A stretch of 42,100 bases of DNA from Desulfomonile tiedjei (GTDB lineage Bacteria > Desulfobacterota > Desulfomonilia > Desulfomonilales > Desulfomonilaceae): NCBI GenBank assembly GCA_020722215.1, contig DYLG01000005.1, positions 1 to 42,100 on the forward strand, given 5' to 3'. Every line of letters begins with the position of its first letter. The first letter of the stretch is position 1. A program made the translations under genes and the position numbers. The notes under the pieces were generated by a model that worked only from the letters and a program-made list of their open reading frames with translations, was not told the DNA's origin and ran no database searches. Shown piece by piece: positions 1 to 8,501 of the stretch.

Positions 1-180
1 CAAGAGCAGTAAGCCTAGCGCACTTCGTGCACTAACTTCCACTCCATCCTTGGTCAAGGTGACGTGACATTCGTAATTCTGCATCGCCCGGACCATCATG
101 GTGGCCACGCGGGCGTGAAGTCCCGATCCTGCGCCGACTACAAGCGCTTTTTCAATAGCTTCCGATTGCTTAACCGTCAT
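1..180 (-). CDS. ptsH: PTS phosphocarrier protein HPr (partial, 3' end outside window)
   Basis: HPr is the small cytosolic phosphocarrier that takes phosphate from Enzyme I on a histidine and passes it to EIIA proteins. The first 60 residues are visible, starting at the ATG at 180-178. The active-site motif GLHARVA lies at residues 20-26 with the phosphorylatable His22. In most HPr proteins the residue after Arg is Pro; here it is Val. A Ser sits in the segment SARSALGL, where HPr carries its regulatory serine (Ser46 region). About 25 C-terminal residues lie beyond the window edge. The start overlaps the EIID stop (ATGA), so the two genes are translationally coupled. It could be a regulatory HPr rather than a sugar-uptake component. 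Confidence 0.85.
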   Translation of the reverse strand, partial: MTVKQSEAIEKALVVGAGSGLHARVATMMVRAMQNYECHVTLTKDGVEVSARSALGLLLL

Positions 181-995
181 CTGCCCAAACCTGTCAGCAA
201 TATCAGGCCAATTGCCGCGACCGAACTCAAGGCAAGCACATGTGCGAAGCGAGCCCCACGGTCTAACAGCCAGAAAGCCAAGAAGCCCAAACCTAGGATT
301 ACCATCCCTCGTTCAAGTGGAAGGCCTGCCTCGGTCGGCCCCGGCACTTCGATTGCCATCATGACAGCCGCCGCGGCGGTCATTCCCAGCGCCAGTGCCA
401 AGAGCCGTTTCATCCAAACCAGGAGCATATCCGTTTGCTTCCGGAATCGGCTTTCAAACAAGGCGAGGCCTTTCTTGAATCCGCACCCGAATCCCATGGC
501 ACGAAAACACATGTGAGGCACATTATATACTACCAGAAAAACGAACGAACCCGTCGCAAGTCCCAGAAACAGCAAACAGGCCAACGCCGAGCAAATTGAC
601 GCCAATGGCTTGAATCCGTTCCAGAAAATCCGGTCGCCTCGTGCCGCAAGCGCGGTCATGACACTCCTGCGGTAACGGCTGACTTGAGACGCGTCGAACT
701 CCTGCTCCAGCTTCGCCGTGATTCCCACCAGCATGGTACCCATGGCAGGGTGAGTATTGACCTGCTGCAAGTGCCTGGCCATGGCATCCCGCACTTGATC
801 GTGACGGGAATAGATCTTCAGGAGTGCCGGGTGGAGACAGAAACAAAACCCCACATTCTGCATGCCTTTGTAATTCCAAAGGGTTTCCAGGAAAAGGGAG
901 CGAACGAAAATCCTGATTGCCAACCCTCTTACGGAGCGGATTCCCAGCCGCTCGGATCCCCCGCCATGTCCATCATGCGACCCTTCAGGAGACAT
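177..995 (-). CDS. PTS mannose/fructose/sorbose-family EIID membrane component
   Basis: EIID is one of the two membrane subunits of mannose-family PTS permeases. Family hallmarks are the N-terminal segment with NYKGMQNVGF and the internal THPAMGTMLVG, then a Gly/Arg-rich segment around FRAMGFGCGFKKG. About four hydrophobic segments lie near residues 130-160, 195-216, 230-245 and 252-270. I chose the ATG at 995, preceded by GGAG at a short spacing, giving 272 residues. A longer GTG start at 1085 is in frame, but the extra 30 residues do not look like the family and that codon falls within a candidate -10 box. No EIIC, EIIA or EIIB gene lies directly upstream, which is odd for a transport operon; partners must be encoded elsewhere or downstream of HPr. 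Confidence 0.8.
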   Translation of the reverse strand: MSPEGSHDGHGGGSERLGIRSVRGLAIRIFVRSLFLETLWNYKGMQNVGFCFCLHPALLKIYSRHDQVRDAMARHLQQVNTHPAMGTMLVGITAKLEQEFDASQVSRYRRSVMTALAARGDRIFWNGFKPLASICSALACLLFLGLATGSFVFLVVYNVPHMCFRAMGFGCGFKKGLALFESRFRKQTDMLLVWMKRLLALALGMTAAAAVMMAIEVPGPTEAGLPLERGMVILGLGFLAFWLLDRGARFAHVLALSSVAAIGLILLTGLGR

Positions 996-1081
996 CAAGC
1001 TCCAACCCGGTCTTCCGAAGCACCTAGATAGGGCGCAGAGCCAGGCAGGCCCTCCGCCGAGTCCGAAATTTTCATAAGAGA

Positions 1082-1110
1082 ACACTAAACCACCCGTCGG
1101 CGCGTGTCAA
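1082..1110 (-). promoter_or_regulatory. Candidate sigma-70 promoter of the EIID-HPr genes
   Basis: On the minus strand TTGACA (1110-1105) is followed after 17 bases by TAGTGT (1087-1082). The -35 box is perfect; the -10 box matches only three consensus positions, including the key A2 and T6. Predicted transcription start is near 1075. Confidence 0.4.
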
Positions 1111-1146
1111 TCGAAGTTCCGTTTCGCAACGGGGCGGCGCCATCAT

Positions 1147-1683
1147 CTACAAACCCTTGATTCGGTAAACAAGGGCATGGTCGGGGTCTTGATGGTCCAG
1201 GTCAATTTCAGCAATATCGTTGCGCACCATTTCCTTGACTATCTTCTCCGCTTTCTCGAGGGAAATATCCATCTCGAGGGCAAGCCTGGTGACGGTGAGT
1301 TCGTTACCATATTTCAGTGCGATCATCAGAGCTTGAGTGGTTTCCTTGACCTTGGGACGACTCATCATCAGGGCGCCGCCCGCTACGAGAAAACCCAATG
1401 AAGCGAGAATCGTCTCAGGGCCAATCAGACTGAAAGCATAGAAGGGGCAGGAGGTTACGCCCGTTGCCACCCCGAAAAGGATCAGGCTTATGCCTCCCCA
1501 TTTCCGCCGCGTAGACCTTTTCTTCTGTTCCCTTTCGTATCGTCCCATTATGGCCTGTGCGCGGAGCAGCTTCTCTCTTTTCCACTCCTCGCCGGGTAAG
1601 CGTTCGGATTCCATCCATTCCGGCCAATCAGCGAGAACCGGCCCGTGATCTTCTTTCGATTCGCGCCTGCGAAATCTTTCCAT
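1147..1683 (-). CDS. Uncharacterised two-TM protein with C-terminal winged-helix-like region
   Basis: I do not recognise a named family. The 178-residue product has a charged N-terminus (residues 1-62), two hydrophobic segments at about 63-86 and 90-108 forming a membrane hairpin, and a cytosolic C-terminal part. Residues 115-165 have the pattern of a small winged helix: two helices (TQALMIALKYG, then VTRLALEMDISLEKAEKIVKE read in shorter pieces) followed by a short strand region. This suggests a membrane-anchored protein with a protein- or DNA-binding tail. It starts with ATG at 1683. The gap to the PTS promoter is about 40 bases, so it is probably expressed separately from the downstream EIID gene. 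Confidence 0.7.
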   Translation of the reverse strand: MERFRRRESKEDHGPVLADWPEWMESERLPGEEWKREKLLRAQAIMGRYEREQKKRSTRRKWGGISLILFGVATGVTSCPFYAFSLIGPETILASLGFLVAGGALMMSRPKVKETTQALMIALKYGNELTVTRLALEMDISLEKAEKIVKEMVRNDIAEIDLDHQDPDHALVYRIKGL

Positions 1684-1784
1684 TTTTCAAGCCTGACACT
1701 TCAGGAAAGGCCTCCCGTGGAAGCACTTTCCCGTGGAGCGAAGTCAAAGCCGATAAGCTGCAAGAACTCCTGCCTGATCATTCG

Positions 1785-2324
1785 TCAAACCGCTGAAGAG
1801 CCGATCCACTTTCGCATTTCCGGAAGCTCCGTTGATTCCCATTGGTCGGATATCCTGAGTTTCACGAAATGCTCGAAGAGGGAATCCACGATCTCCATTC
1901 CTTCCTCGATAAGTGCGGCCTTTTCCAAGAAGCGCGCTTCGGGGCCTTCATCGGGGTCGGCTTCGCCCTGGGGGAGGACCGGTGGCGTCCTGAAAGCTCC
2001 AAATGAAAACCACGTCCCTTTCAAGAGCATAGTGAACGTATTGTCTCCCGCCCGGACCGACACTCGAGCCTCTTCGATCTTCTTGCCCTCCCGGAGAGCG
2101 GCCATGCCTTCCCGGAGCCCGGAATGCTCGCCTTTGAGACTCACCGTTTGAGGTGTGTCCGCTCCTGCCAGGTCCAGGGTCATCCTATCGAGAAACAGGA
2201 CCTCAACGAACTTGCCGCCGGAGATCTCGATCGTCCCTCCGGTCTTTTCCGACTTGAACCACAGCCAAGTGAGGAACTCCCTTCCCAGGAAAGACTTTTC
2301 GTTGAGTATCTCAAGAAAATCCAT
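1785..2324 (-). CDS. Conserved-looking hypothetical protein downstream of rnhB
   Basis: The product has 179 residues and no signal peptide or membrane segment. The N-terminal motif FLGREFLTWLWFKSE at residues 12-26 looks like a strongly conserved signature; I have an uncertain memory of it in proteins annotated as RdgC-like in deltaproteobacteria, and I do not assign that function. The rest is mixed alpha/beta with a repeated LREGMAALREGKK stretch near residue 70-82 and a helical C-terminus. The ATG at 2324 is preceded by GGAG nine bases upstream. It lies 36 bases after the rnhB stop on the same strand, so it is probably the last gene of the rpsP-rnhB operon. Confidence 0.7.
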   Translation of the reverse strand: MDFLEILNEKSFLGREFLTWLWFKSEKTGGTIEISGGKFVEVLFLDRMTLDLAGADTPQTVSLKGEHSGLREGMAALREGKKIEEARVSVRAGDNTFTMLLKGTWFSFGAFRTPPVLPQGEADPDEGPEARFLEKAALIEEGMEIVDSLFEHFVKLRISDQWESTELPEMRKWIGSSAV

Positions 2325-2360
2325 GAAATGTCAGCTCCATATTGCGCGGCGAGGGGCAAG

Positions 2361-3008
2361 CTACCTGCCGGGGGCGAAGATAGGACCGGGGATATGCTCT
2401 TTGACGCCCTTGAAGCACTTGCGGTGAACAGGACAAGGTCCGTAACGGACGATGGCGTCTCTGTGGTCCTTGGTGCCATAACCCTTATGCTTGTCAAATC
2501 CGTATTGGGGGTAGAGCGTGTGAAGCTCCAACATTATCCTGTCGCGGCTCACTTTCGCCACGATCGCAGCAGCAGCGACAGAACAGGAGATCCGGTCTCC
2601 CCCGATTATCGAGTACTGGGGTATGGGCACGCTCAGCCCTATCGGTCCGTCCACCAGCAGATGGTCAGGTAAAGGCCGGATCTGTTGGATGGCCATGGTC
2701 ATGGCCTGTTTTGTGGCCTCAAGGATGTTGATCCTGTCGATGGTTTCCACGTCCGCTATTCCGATCCCGACAGCCGTTGCCAGTTCCATTATCCGGGGGA
2801 ATAGTTCTTCCCTCCGGGAAGCGCTGAGTAGCTTGGAGTCCTTCAGGCCCGGAAGCGGATCTCGGTGCGAAAGAACCACTGCCGCTGCAACTACCGGCCC
2901 GGCAAGCGGGCCTCGGCCGGCCTCATCAACGCCGGCTATTCTCGATGCTCCATGCCCGGCTGCCTTCTCCTCGTAGCGCCAAGATGGGTGTACATCTCCG
3001 GACCGCAT
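2361..3008 (-). CDS. rnhB: Ribonuclease HII
   Basis: RNase HII cleaves the RNA strand of RNA-DNA hybrids and starts ribonucleotide excision repair in the cytoplasm. The catalytic signature GVDEAGRGPLAGPVV is at about residues 27-41, with the Asp-Glu pair expected to bind metal. KDSKLLS follows, then the ASVRDVEA-equivalent region (VAAAAIVAKVSRDR) and the KHKGYGTKDH motif. The start is set by AGGAGG nine bases before the ATG at 3008; an in-frame GTG at 3041 would sit upstream of that ribosome-binding site. The protein is then 215 residues, usual for the family. It follows rplS by 36 bases, the common order in Proteobacteria. Confidence 0.95.
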   Translation of the reverse strand: MRSGDVHPSWRYEEKAAGHGASRIAGVDEAGRGPLAGPVVAAAVVLSHRDPLPGLKDSKLLSASRREELFPRIMELATAVGIGIADVETIDRINILEATKQAMTMAIQQIRPLPDHLLVDGPIGLSVPIPQYSIIGGDRISCSVAAAAIVAKVSRDRIMLELHTLYPQYGFDKHKGYGTKDHRDAIVRYGPCPVHRKCFKGVKEHIPGPIFAPGR

Positions 3009-3044
3009 CCCGCGAGGCCTCCTTATTGCACTCGCAGCCACGAA

Positions 3045-3398
3045 TCATGAGGGCCTGGGGCTCCGTTCCTTGAGTCTGGCAGCCTTTCCTCGAAGTTTTC
3101 TGATGTAATAGAGCTTGGAGCGACGGACGCGGCCTCTGTTCACTATCTCAATCTTGTCGATCATCGGAGAATGCAACGGAAAAACCCTTTCCACTCCGAT
3201 TCCGTAAGACACCTTGCGCACGGTGACGCTGGTCCTGGCCCGCTTCCTGTTCATCCCGATAACGAGCCCTTCAAAGACCTGGATTCTCTCCCTCTCGCCT
3301 TCCACTATTCTCACGTGGACCTTGATCGTATCTCCCACGCGGATGTCCGGCAGGTCGAGTCTCACGTGCTCTCTCTCGATGTGCTCCAATATATTCAT
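3045..3398 (-). CDS. rplS: 50S ribosomal protein L19
   Basis: L19 sits at the 30S-50S interface. The 117-residue protein is colinear with the family: the N-terminal helix, [20 protein letters not shown] at residues 21-40, FEGLVIG, the basic [20 protein letters not shown] segment, PLHSP, and the basic C-terminus [14 protein letters not shown]. The start ATG at 3398 overlaps the trmD stop region by four bases, indicating translational coupling. It is part of the rpsP-khpA-rimM-trmD-rplS-rnhB operon. Confidence 0.98.
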   Translation of the reverse strand: MNILEHIEREHVRLDLPDIRVGDTIKVHVRIVEGERERIQVFEGLVIGMNRKRARTSVTVRKVSYGIGVERVFPLHSPMIDKIEIVNRGRVRRSKLYYIRKLRGKAARLKERSPRPS

Positions 3399-4144
3399 GG
3401 CTTCTCTCCGCTTGTTGTCTCTCGCCCGATCTCGTCCAGCAGTTCCTGTTCTTCGTCGTCAAGAGCCATTTTCTGCAGGATTTCAGGACGTCGGGCAAGC
3501 GTCCTGATAAGGGCTTGTTTTTTTCTCCACCTTCGAATCTTTTCGTGGTGTCCTTCCAGCAACACTGTCGGCACTTCCATGCCTTCGAAGGAACGAGGCC
3601 TGGTGTACTGAGGGTATTCCAGCAAGCCGTTGTAGAAGGATTCACCGCACTGATAACTGTCCGAACCCAAGACTCCCGGGATCAGTCTGCTGACAACGTC
3701 TACGATGATCATGGCAGCGACTTCGCCGCCTGAGAGTATATAGTCGCCCACCGAGATCTCGCAGTCAACGAAGGCTCTTATTCTCTCGTCGAAGCCTTCG
3801 TATCTTCCGCAGATCAGCACCAAAGCCCTCATTCGAGCGAGTTCCTCGGCATAAGCCTGATCGAGAACCCGTCCCTGGGGAGTCATGAGGATTATCCATG
3901 GCTGATCCAGAATACCCTTGAGGCGCCGAATCCCTCTCACCACAGGTTCCGGCTTCATAATCATCCCCGTTCCGCCGCCGTATGGGTAGTCGTCGGTGGA
4001 ATGATGCCGATCCAGGGCGTAATCTCTCAAGTCATGCGCCTGAACGTGCAAGAGCCCGGCATCAATAGCGCGGGCAGGATTGCCGACCGCCAGGAAGGAG
4101 TCGAACACTCCCGGGAAAATGGTGAGGATTCTCACATCAAGCAT
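3395..4144 (-). CDS. trmD: tRNA (guanine-N1)-methyltransferase TrmD
   Basis: TrmD methylates G37 of tRNAs from S-adenosylmethionine and prevents +1 frameshifting. The SPOUT trefoil-knot signatures are present: ILTIFPGVF at the N-terminus, YGGGTGM, the SAM-binding loops [12 protein letters not shown] and [14 protein letters not shown], and QYTRP near the C-terminal substrate side. I chose the ATG at 4144, giving 249 residues with the usual N-terminus MLDVRILT; an in-frame TTG ten codons upstream is less likely. The start overlaps the rimM stop by a few bases, as expected for a coupled operon. Confidence 0.97.
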   Translation of the reverse strand: MLDVRILTIFPGVFDSFLAVGNPARAIDAGLLHVQAHDLRDYALDRHHSTDDYPYGGGTGMIMKPEPVVRGIRRLKGILDQPWIILMTPQGRVLDQAYAEELARMRALVLICGRYEGFDERIRAFVDCEISVGDYILSGGEVAAMIIVDVVSRLIPGVLGSDSYQCGESFYNGLLEYPQYTRPRSFEGMEVPTVLLEGHHEKIRRWRKKQALIRTLARRPEILQKMALDDEEQELLDEIGRETTSGEKP

Positions 4145-4643
4145 CCGGGAGGAGCCCTTCCAAAGGATCGACAATCATTTCATTGCGTTGCGTATTCACC
4201 TCCAGCACTACGTCATCAATGAGGGGCAGCAGAATCTCCCCCAGGTCTCCTTGCACTTCCAGGACGTCATTGGCGCCGGTTTCCATGATGCCGGCGACAA
4301 CCCCCAGATCGCGGCCATCCCTTGTGAGGACTCTCATTCCCATAAGCTCGAACCAGTAGTACTCGTCCTCCTCCTTGGGCGGCAGGTTCTCCTCATAGGT
4401 CCTGACAAGACTGCCAACCAGGTTCCGGGCCTTTTCCGGAGTATCGATGCCTTCCAAGGACGCCAACGCCGCTCCCTTGTGGAACCGAAGTCCCAGGACT
4501 TTGTACCTGTGTTCCCCGAACACCAGTACTGCGGATCTCTCGAATGCCTCGAAGGACTCGGTGAAAGGCCTGATCCTTATTTCGCCCTTGATCCCGAAGG
4601 GCTTGCCTGCTTGCCCTATCACTACGAGCCTATCTCCGGACAT
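4137..4643 (-). CDS. rimM: Ribosome maturation factor RimM
   Basis: RimM assists 30S head assembly by binding S19. The 168-residue protein shows the N-terminal RimM barrel ([18 protein letters not shown], residues 10-27) and a C-terminal PRC-barrel-like domain ([17 protein letters not shown], then [12 protein letters not shown]). ATG start at 4643. It lies between khpA and trmD, its usual place. Confidence 0.96.
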   Translation of the reverse strand: MSGDRLVVIGQAGKPFGIKGEIRIRPFTESFEAFERSAVLVFGEHRYKVLGLRFHKGAALASLEGIDTPEKARNLVGSLVRTYEENLPPKEEDEYYWFELMGMRVLTRDGRDLGVVAGIMETGANDVLEVQGDLGEILLPLIDDVVLEVNTQRNEMIVDPLEGLLPDA

Positions 4644-4697
4644 TTTTCCGCACCCTGCCCATGCATGACCGGCGGCTTGCGGTACATGGAGGGAAGG

Positions 4698-4928
4698 TCA
4701 CTCAAGAATTTCGAGAACCGCCCTCTTGTTGTGTTTTGTTGAAGCGGCGCTTAATATGGTGCGCATGGCCCTGGCAGTGCGTCCCTGCTTTCCGATAACC
4801 TTGCCTAGATCGGATTTCGCTACCTTCAACTCGATGACCGAAGTAATCTCACCTTCCACTTCAGAAACGGAGACCTCATCAGGGTTGTCCACGAGCGCTT
4901 TTGCAATGAATTCGATCAGCTCCTTCAT
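4698..4928 (-). CDS. khpA: KH-domain RNA-binding protein KhpA
   Basis: KhpA is a small single KH-domain protein that binds RNA and, in Gram-positives, acts with KhpB in cell division and elongation. The 76-residue product consists of one type II KH domain with the GKQG loop (consensus GxxG) inside [13 protein letters not shown] at about residues 44-56. It begins [17 protein letters not shown], typical of the family. It sits between rpsP and rimM, the standard order. Confidence 0.95.
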   Translation of the reverse strand: MKELIEFIAKALVDNPDEVSVSEVEGEITSVIELKVAKSDLGKVIGKQGRTARAMRTILSAASTKHNKRAVLEILE

Positions 4929-4987
4929 CGGTCGCCTCCATTTCTACGGACCCTTGCCGGGGACCGCAAGAGAACGGCTCGGCAAAT

Positions 4988-5248
4988 TCAGGTTTCGTCG
5001 ACGGGAGCAGGCTTTGGGGAGAGTCGCATGAGTTTTCTGACGGTACTGGTCATTTCCGCACCGTTGGACACCCACTTGCGGACGGATTCCACGTTCAGAT
5101 TAAGCCCGCTGATTTTGTTTCTTGGATCGTAGGTACCGAGAATTTCGAGAAATCTTCCGTCTCTCGGCGAGGATGAGTCTGCTGCGACGATTCTGTAGAA
5201 GGGTTTCTTCTTGGCTCCGTGTCGAGCGAGTCGGATCTTGACTGCCAT
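4988..5248 (-). CDS. rpsP: 30S ribosomal protein S16
   Basis: S16 is needed early in 30S assembly. The family N-terminus [20 protein letters not shown] identifies it, followed by [12 protein letters not shown] and [14 protein letters not shown] chose the ATG at 5248 (86 residues), preceded by GGAGG eleven bases upstream; an in-frame ATG six codons earlier adds MEVTPL, which is not part of the family and overlaps the GGAGG. It is the first gene of the translation operon and has a strong promoter just upstream. Confidence 0.97.
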   Translation of the reverse strand: MAVKIRLARHGAKKKPFYRIVAADSSSPRDGRFLEILGTYDPRNKISGLNLNVESVRKWVSNGAEMTSTVRKLMRLSPKPAPVDET

Positions 5249-5290
5249 GAGGGGCGTAACCTCCAAGGTGATGACTACGGTAAATTTGTA

Positions 5291-5319
5291 ATTTTATTAC
5301 TGTGGCCATCAGGTGTCAA
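5291..5319 (-). promoter_or_regulatory. Sigma-70 promoter of the rpsP operon
   Basis: Minus-strand TTGACA (5319-5314), 17-base spacer, TAAAAT (5296-5291). Both boxes are at or near consensus. The predicted start, about 5284, lies in the element AAATTTACCGT (5287-5277), which recurs at the divergent promoter. Confidence 0.88.
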
Positions 5320-5347
5320 GACAAAACCCGGCTTCTTTTTTTTGAGC

Positions 5348-5376
5348 TTGACATGAAAGCTCAAGAGTGATAAAAT
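5348..5376 (+). promoter_or_regulatory. Sigma-70 promoter of rplU-rpmA
   Basis: TTGACA (5348-5353), 17-base spacer, TAAAAT (5371-5376). The predicted start is near 5383 within AAATTTACCGT (5379-5389), and the rplU ribosome-binding site CAGGAGGA follows at once. Confidence 0.9.
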
Positions 5377-5403
5377 AAAAATTTACCGTTCAGGAGGATT
5401 GCA

Positions 5404-5772
5404 ATGTACGCAGTCGTCAGGTCCGGCGGCAAACAATACAAGGTCCAGCCGGGCGATTTCCTCAAAGTTGAAAAAATCACGGGGACACCCGGCACCCCTA
5501 TCGAACTGGACCAGGTGCTCGCCATTGGCGATAACGAAGCAATGCGGCTCGGAACACCCGTGATCCAGGATGCCGTTGTCAAAGCCACTATTCTCAGAAC
5601 GGCCCTGCATCCAAAGATCATCGTCTTCAAGAAGAAACGCACACACGGGTACCACAAGAAGCAAGGCCATCGTCAGTACTATACGCTATTGCGAATCGAG
5701 GAGATACTTCCCCAGCCCGTACTAGCAGTGGAACCCGAGCCGCAGGTCTTAGAAACCACACAGGCTGAGTGA
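5404..5772 (+). CDS. rplU: 50S ribosomal protein L21
   Basis: L21 binds 23S rRNA. The family pattern is clear: [19 protein letters not shown] at residues 1-19, the central [17 protein letters not shown] basic segment, and [14 protein letters not shown]. At 122 residues it is about 18 longer than typical, owing to an acidic Pro/Glu-rich tail ([13 protein letters not shown]). A strong AGGAGG lies seven to eight bases before the ATG. It precedes rpmA by 23 bases, as in almost all bacteria. Confidence 0.98.
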   Translation: MYAVVRSGGKQYKVQPGDFLKVEKITGTPGTPIELDQVLAIGDNEAMRLGTPVIQDAVVKATILRTALHPKIIVFKKKRTHGYHKKQGHRQYYTLLRIEEILPQPVLAVEPEPQVLETTQAE

Positions 5773-5795
5773 ACCCGAACCTAGGAGGAACAATC

Positions 5796-6050
5796 ATGGC
5801 CCACAAGAAAGCAGGCGGAAGCTCGAGAAACGGCAGGGACAGCCCCGGTCAACGCATGGGCGTGAAGCGCTTCGCAGGACAGAAGGTGCGGGCCGGGAGC
5901 ATACTCGTCCGCCAAAGGGGAACAGCACTCCATCCGGGCGAAAACGTCGGAGTGGGCCGGGATTACACGCTTTTCGCCAAGATTGACGGCATAGTCAAGT
6001 TTGAGCAGAAAAGCCGCAAGAGAAAGTGCGTGTCCGTGGTTCCAGAGTGA
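5796..6050 (+). CDS. rpmA: 50S ribosomal protein L27
   Basis: L27 reaches the peptidyl-transferase centre with its N-terminus. The start [20 protein letters not shown] is diagnostic, followed by [23 protein letters not shown] read in shorter parts and the end motif [18 protein letters not shown] six to eight bases upstream fixes the ATG at 5796; an upstream in-frame ATG would overlap the rplU end and is rejected. There is no N-terminal processing extension of the Firmicutes type. 84 residues. Confidence 0.98.
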   Translation: MAHKKAGGSSRNGRDSPGQRMGVKRFAGQKVRAGSILVRQRGTALHPGENVGVGRDYTLFAKIDGIVKFEQKSRKRKCVSVVPE

Positions 6051-6258
6051 CAGAGTAGCAACCTTGGCAGGCTTCATGAACGCGGCCGATTTCTGCCCCG
6101 GCCTCCTGCATGATCCAGCTTCTCACCAGGGCGTCGGTTAGCGCGAAAGCCGGGTCGAGTCGGGATCATGTTATGGGAGCCGGTCAGGTCCGGCGGAACT
6201 TGAGCAATCCACAGTCCCGGCCGTTTGCGGCCATCTCCCCAAGACGCGCAGCATAGCC

Positions 6259-7275
6259 TTGAAATTCGTCGATCAGGCACGTATCAGAGTAGTATCCGGC
6301 CGCGGGGGCCGCGGATGCCTGAGCTTCCGCCGCGAGCCTTTTGTCCCCAAGGGAGGCCCCGACGGAGGAGATGGAGGGAAGGGCGGCGACGTGATCATAG
6401 CAGGCGATTCCTCCATGAACACCCTTCTCGACTGCCAGTACCAGCAGCTCTATAGGGCCAGGCACGGGGCTCACGGCAAGGGCAAGGACATGCACGGCCG
6501 TTCAGCTCCCGACTTGATTATCAATGTGCCGCTGGGAACTGTGGTCATTGACGAAGAGACCGGGCAAGTGGTCGCGGAAATCGACACTGCGGATGCCCGG
6601 GTAATCGTGGCCAAAGGGGGACGAGGCGGACGAGGCAACGCGCGGTTTGCCACGCCTCGAAACCGTGCGCCCAGGCGGTTCGAGGAGGGTGCTCCCGGCG
6701 AGGATCGCCTGCTGCGGCTTGAATTGAAGCTCATTGCGGATGTGGGCCTCATCGGCATGCCCAACAGCGGCAAGTCCACGCTGATCTCAAGGGTCAGCGC
6801 CGCACGACCGGAGATAGCGGACTACCCCTTCACCACCAAGGTCCCCGCTCTAGGCGTGGTCAGAGTTGACGGGGGAATCGATTTTGTTATGGCAGACATT
6901 CCCGGCCTGATAGAGAACGCTCACCAGGGCGCAGGCATGGGAGACAGGTTTCTCAGACACATCGAGCGCACGCGGATACTGCTCCATCTCATCGACCCGT
7001 CGCCCTATCTGACGCCCGGACCTTTGGAAAGGTTCTTCATAATCATGTCGGAACTGAGCCTGTACTCTCAGGACCTCCTGAAAAAACCGATGATCGTGGT
7101 GATAACGAAGATGGACTTACCCGAGAACGAGGCTCCTGCGGCCGACCTGAGATCGGCTCTCCGAAGCAGGGATCTCAAAGTGCATCAGATCTCCGCCGCC
7201 ACCGGCGCAGGTCTGAAGGGGTTATTGGGCGAAACCGCTCTGTTGCTGAAGGGACTTCGAAACCAAAATGGATGA
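6259..7275 (+). CDS. obgE: GTPase Obg/CgtA
   Basis: Obg is a ribosome-associated GTPase acting in 50S maturation and the stringent response. The glycine-rich Obg fold spans residues 1-158 (GRGGRGCLSFRRE, GGDGGKGGDV, GGRGGRGNARFAT). The G domain follows, with G1 GMPNSGKST, G3 DIPGLIENAHQG, G4 TKMD and G5 SAATG. It ends at 338 residues without a long C-terminal extension. No ATG lies near the family N-terminus; the start MKFVDQARI uses TTG at 6259 with no clear ribosome-binding site, which suggests weak initiation. A 208-base gap separates it from rpmA, where I see no other gene. Confidence 0.95.
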   Translation: MKFVDQARIRVVSGRGGRGCLSFRREPFVPKGGPDGGDGGKGGDVIIAGDSSMNTLLDCQYQQLYRARHGAHGKGKDMHGRSAPDLIINVPLGTVVIDEETGQVVAEIDTADARVIVAKGGRGGRGNARFATPRNRAPRRFEEGAPGEDRLLRLELKLIADVGLIGMPNSGKSTLISRVSAARPEIADYPFTTKVPALGVVRVDGGIDFVMADIPGLIENAHQGAGMGDRFLRHIERTRILLHLIDPSPYLTPGPLERFFIIMSELSLYSQDLLKKPMIVVITKMDLPENEAPAADLRSALRSRDLKVHQISAATGAGLKGLLGETALLLKGLRNQNG

Positions 7276-8425
7276 GACGACGATTTCAAGGGAAGCGCTT
7301 TTCGCCAATTTGAAGAGGGTGGTGCTCAAGCTCGGCTCAAGCGTTGTGACCGCTGAGGAAGGGCTTGACAGGCAGAACATTCGGAGCCTCGTGGATGACG
7401 TGTGCCGGCTCAAGCAAGCGGGCAAAGAGATTGTCATTGTCTCGTCCGGCGCGATAGCAGCAGGCGTCAAACGCATGGAACTGAAGGGAGGGGCCAAGAC
7501 CATCCCCCAGAAACAGGCTGCGGCGGCGGTGGGTCAGACCGGACTGATGGCCGCTTACGAAGAAGCTTTCTGGTCACACGGCGTAAGGGTGGGCCAGTTG
7601 CTGTTGTCCAAAGACGATCTCTCCCACAGACGGCGGTATCTCAACGCGAGAAACACGTTGATGACTCTTCTTTCCTGGGGTGTGGTCCCGATCATCAACG
7701 AAAACGACACCGTAATGGTGGAAGAGATCCAGTTCGGGGACAACGACAATCTGTCCGCTCTGGTGGCCTCGGTGGCCGAGGCGGACCTCCTGCTCATTCT
7801 CACCGACATGGAAGGTCTCATGGATTGCGATCCTCGGACCAATCCGTCCGCCTGCCTGATCACTCTTGTTGAGGGAATTACGCCTGAGATTCGGAGCTTG
7901 GCCGGCTCCTCAACATCCGCAGTCGGCAGGGGAGGCATGGCGTCGAAACTGGAAGCGGCCTCGAAGGCGGGAGCAGCGGGAGTCCCGGTAGTAATTGCCA
8001 GGGGGAAGATCCCCAGCGTCGTCGACCGAATCATTGCCGGTGAGATGATCGGCACCCTTATCCTGCCCGGGAAGGAGCGAATCTCCGCACGTAAACGATG
8101 GATTCGCTATCACCTGGAACCCGAGGGCGCCCTAGTGGTTGACGCCGGCGCTGCTAGAGCGGTCAAACTCAGCGGAAAAAGTCTCTTGCCCATAGGCGTG
8201 ACAGCGGTGAGGGGGCTTTTCCAGCACGGCGCCGCGGTGACCATCGAAACGGAGCACGGACAGACAATCGCAATAGGCCTGTCAAACTATGCCTCGGACG
8301 AAATGGAGAAAATCAAAGGTCATCAGACCGCTGAAATCGACTGGGTTCTCGGGTTTCGCAGAAATGACGAGGCGGTGCATGCAGACAATCTCGTGCTGCT
8401 GGACAACGGGGAGAACAGCAGGTAG
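7268..8425 (+). CDS. proB: Glutamate 5-kinase
   Basis: ProB phosphorylates glutamate in the first step of proline synthesis. The amino-acid kinase domain covers residues 1-270: KLGSSVVT (ATP loop), VSSGAIAAG, and INENDTV followed by FGDNDNLSA, which bind glutamate and ATP. The C-terminal PUA domain (about 285-375, WIRYHLEPEGALVVD onward) is the usual extension. The ATG at 7268 overlaps the end of obgE by eight bases, so it is co-translated. The obgE-proB neighbourhood is common in Proteobacteria. ProA is not in this window. Confidence 0.97.
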   Translation: MDETTISREALFANLKRVVLKLGSSVVTAEEGLDRQNIRSLVDDVCRLKQAGKEIVIVSSGAIAAGVKRMELKGGAKTIPQKQAAAAVGQTGLMAAYEEAFWSHGVRVGQLLLSKDDLSHRRRYLNARNTLMTLLSWGVVPIINENDTVMVEEIQFGDNDNLSALVASVAEADLLLILTDMEGLMDCDPRTNPSACLITLVEGITPEIRSLAGSSTSAVGRGGMASKLEAASKAGAAGVPVVIARGKIPSVVDRIIAGEMIGTLILPGKERISARKRWIRYHLEPEGALVVDAGAARAVKLSGKSLLPIGVTAVRGLFQHGAAVTIETEHGQTIAIGLSNYASDEMEKIKGHQTAEIDWVLGFRRNDEAVHADNLVLLDNGENSR

Positions 8426-8501
8426 TACGGTCTCCCCGGCGAACTCTCGCCTGCGAAGTGCGAAATTCCCGTCACTGGCGCTTCAACTCGCCGGTCAGCC
8501 C

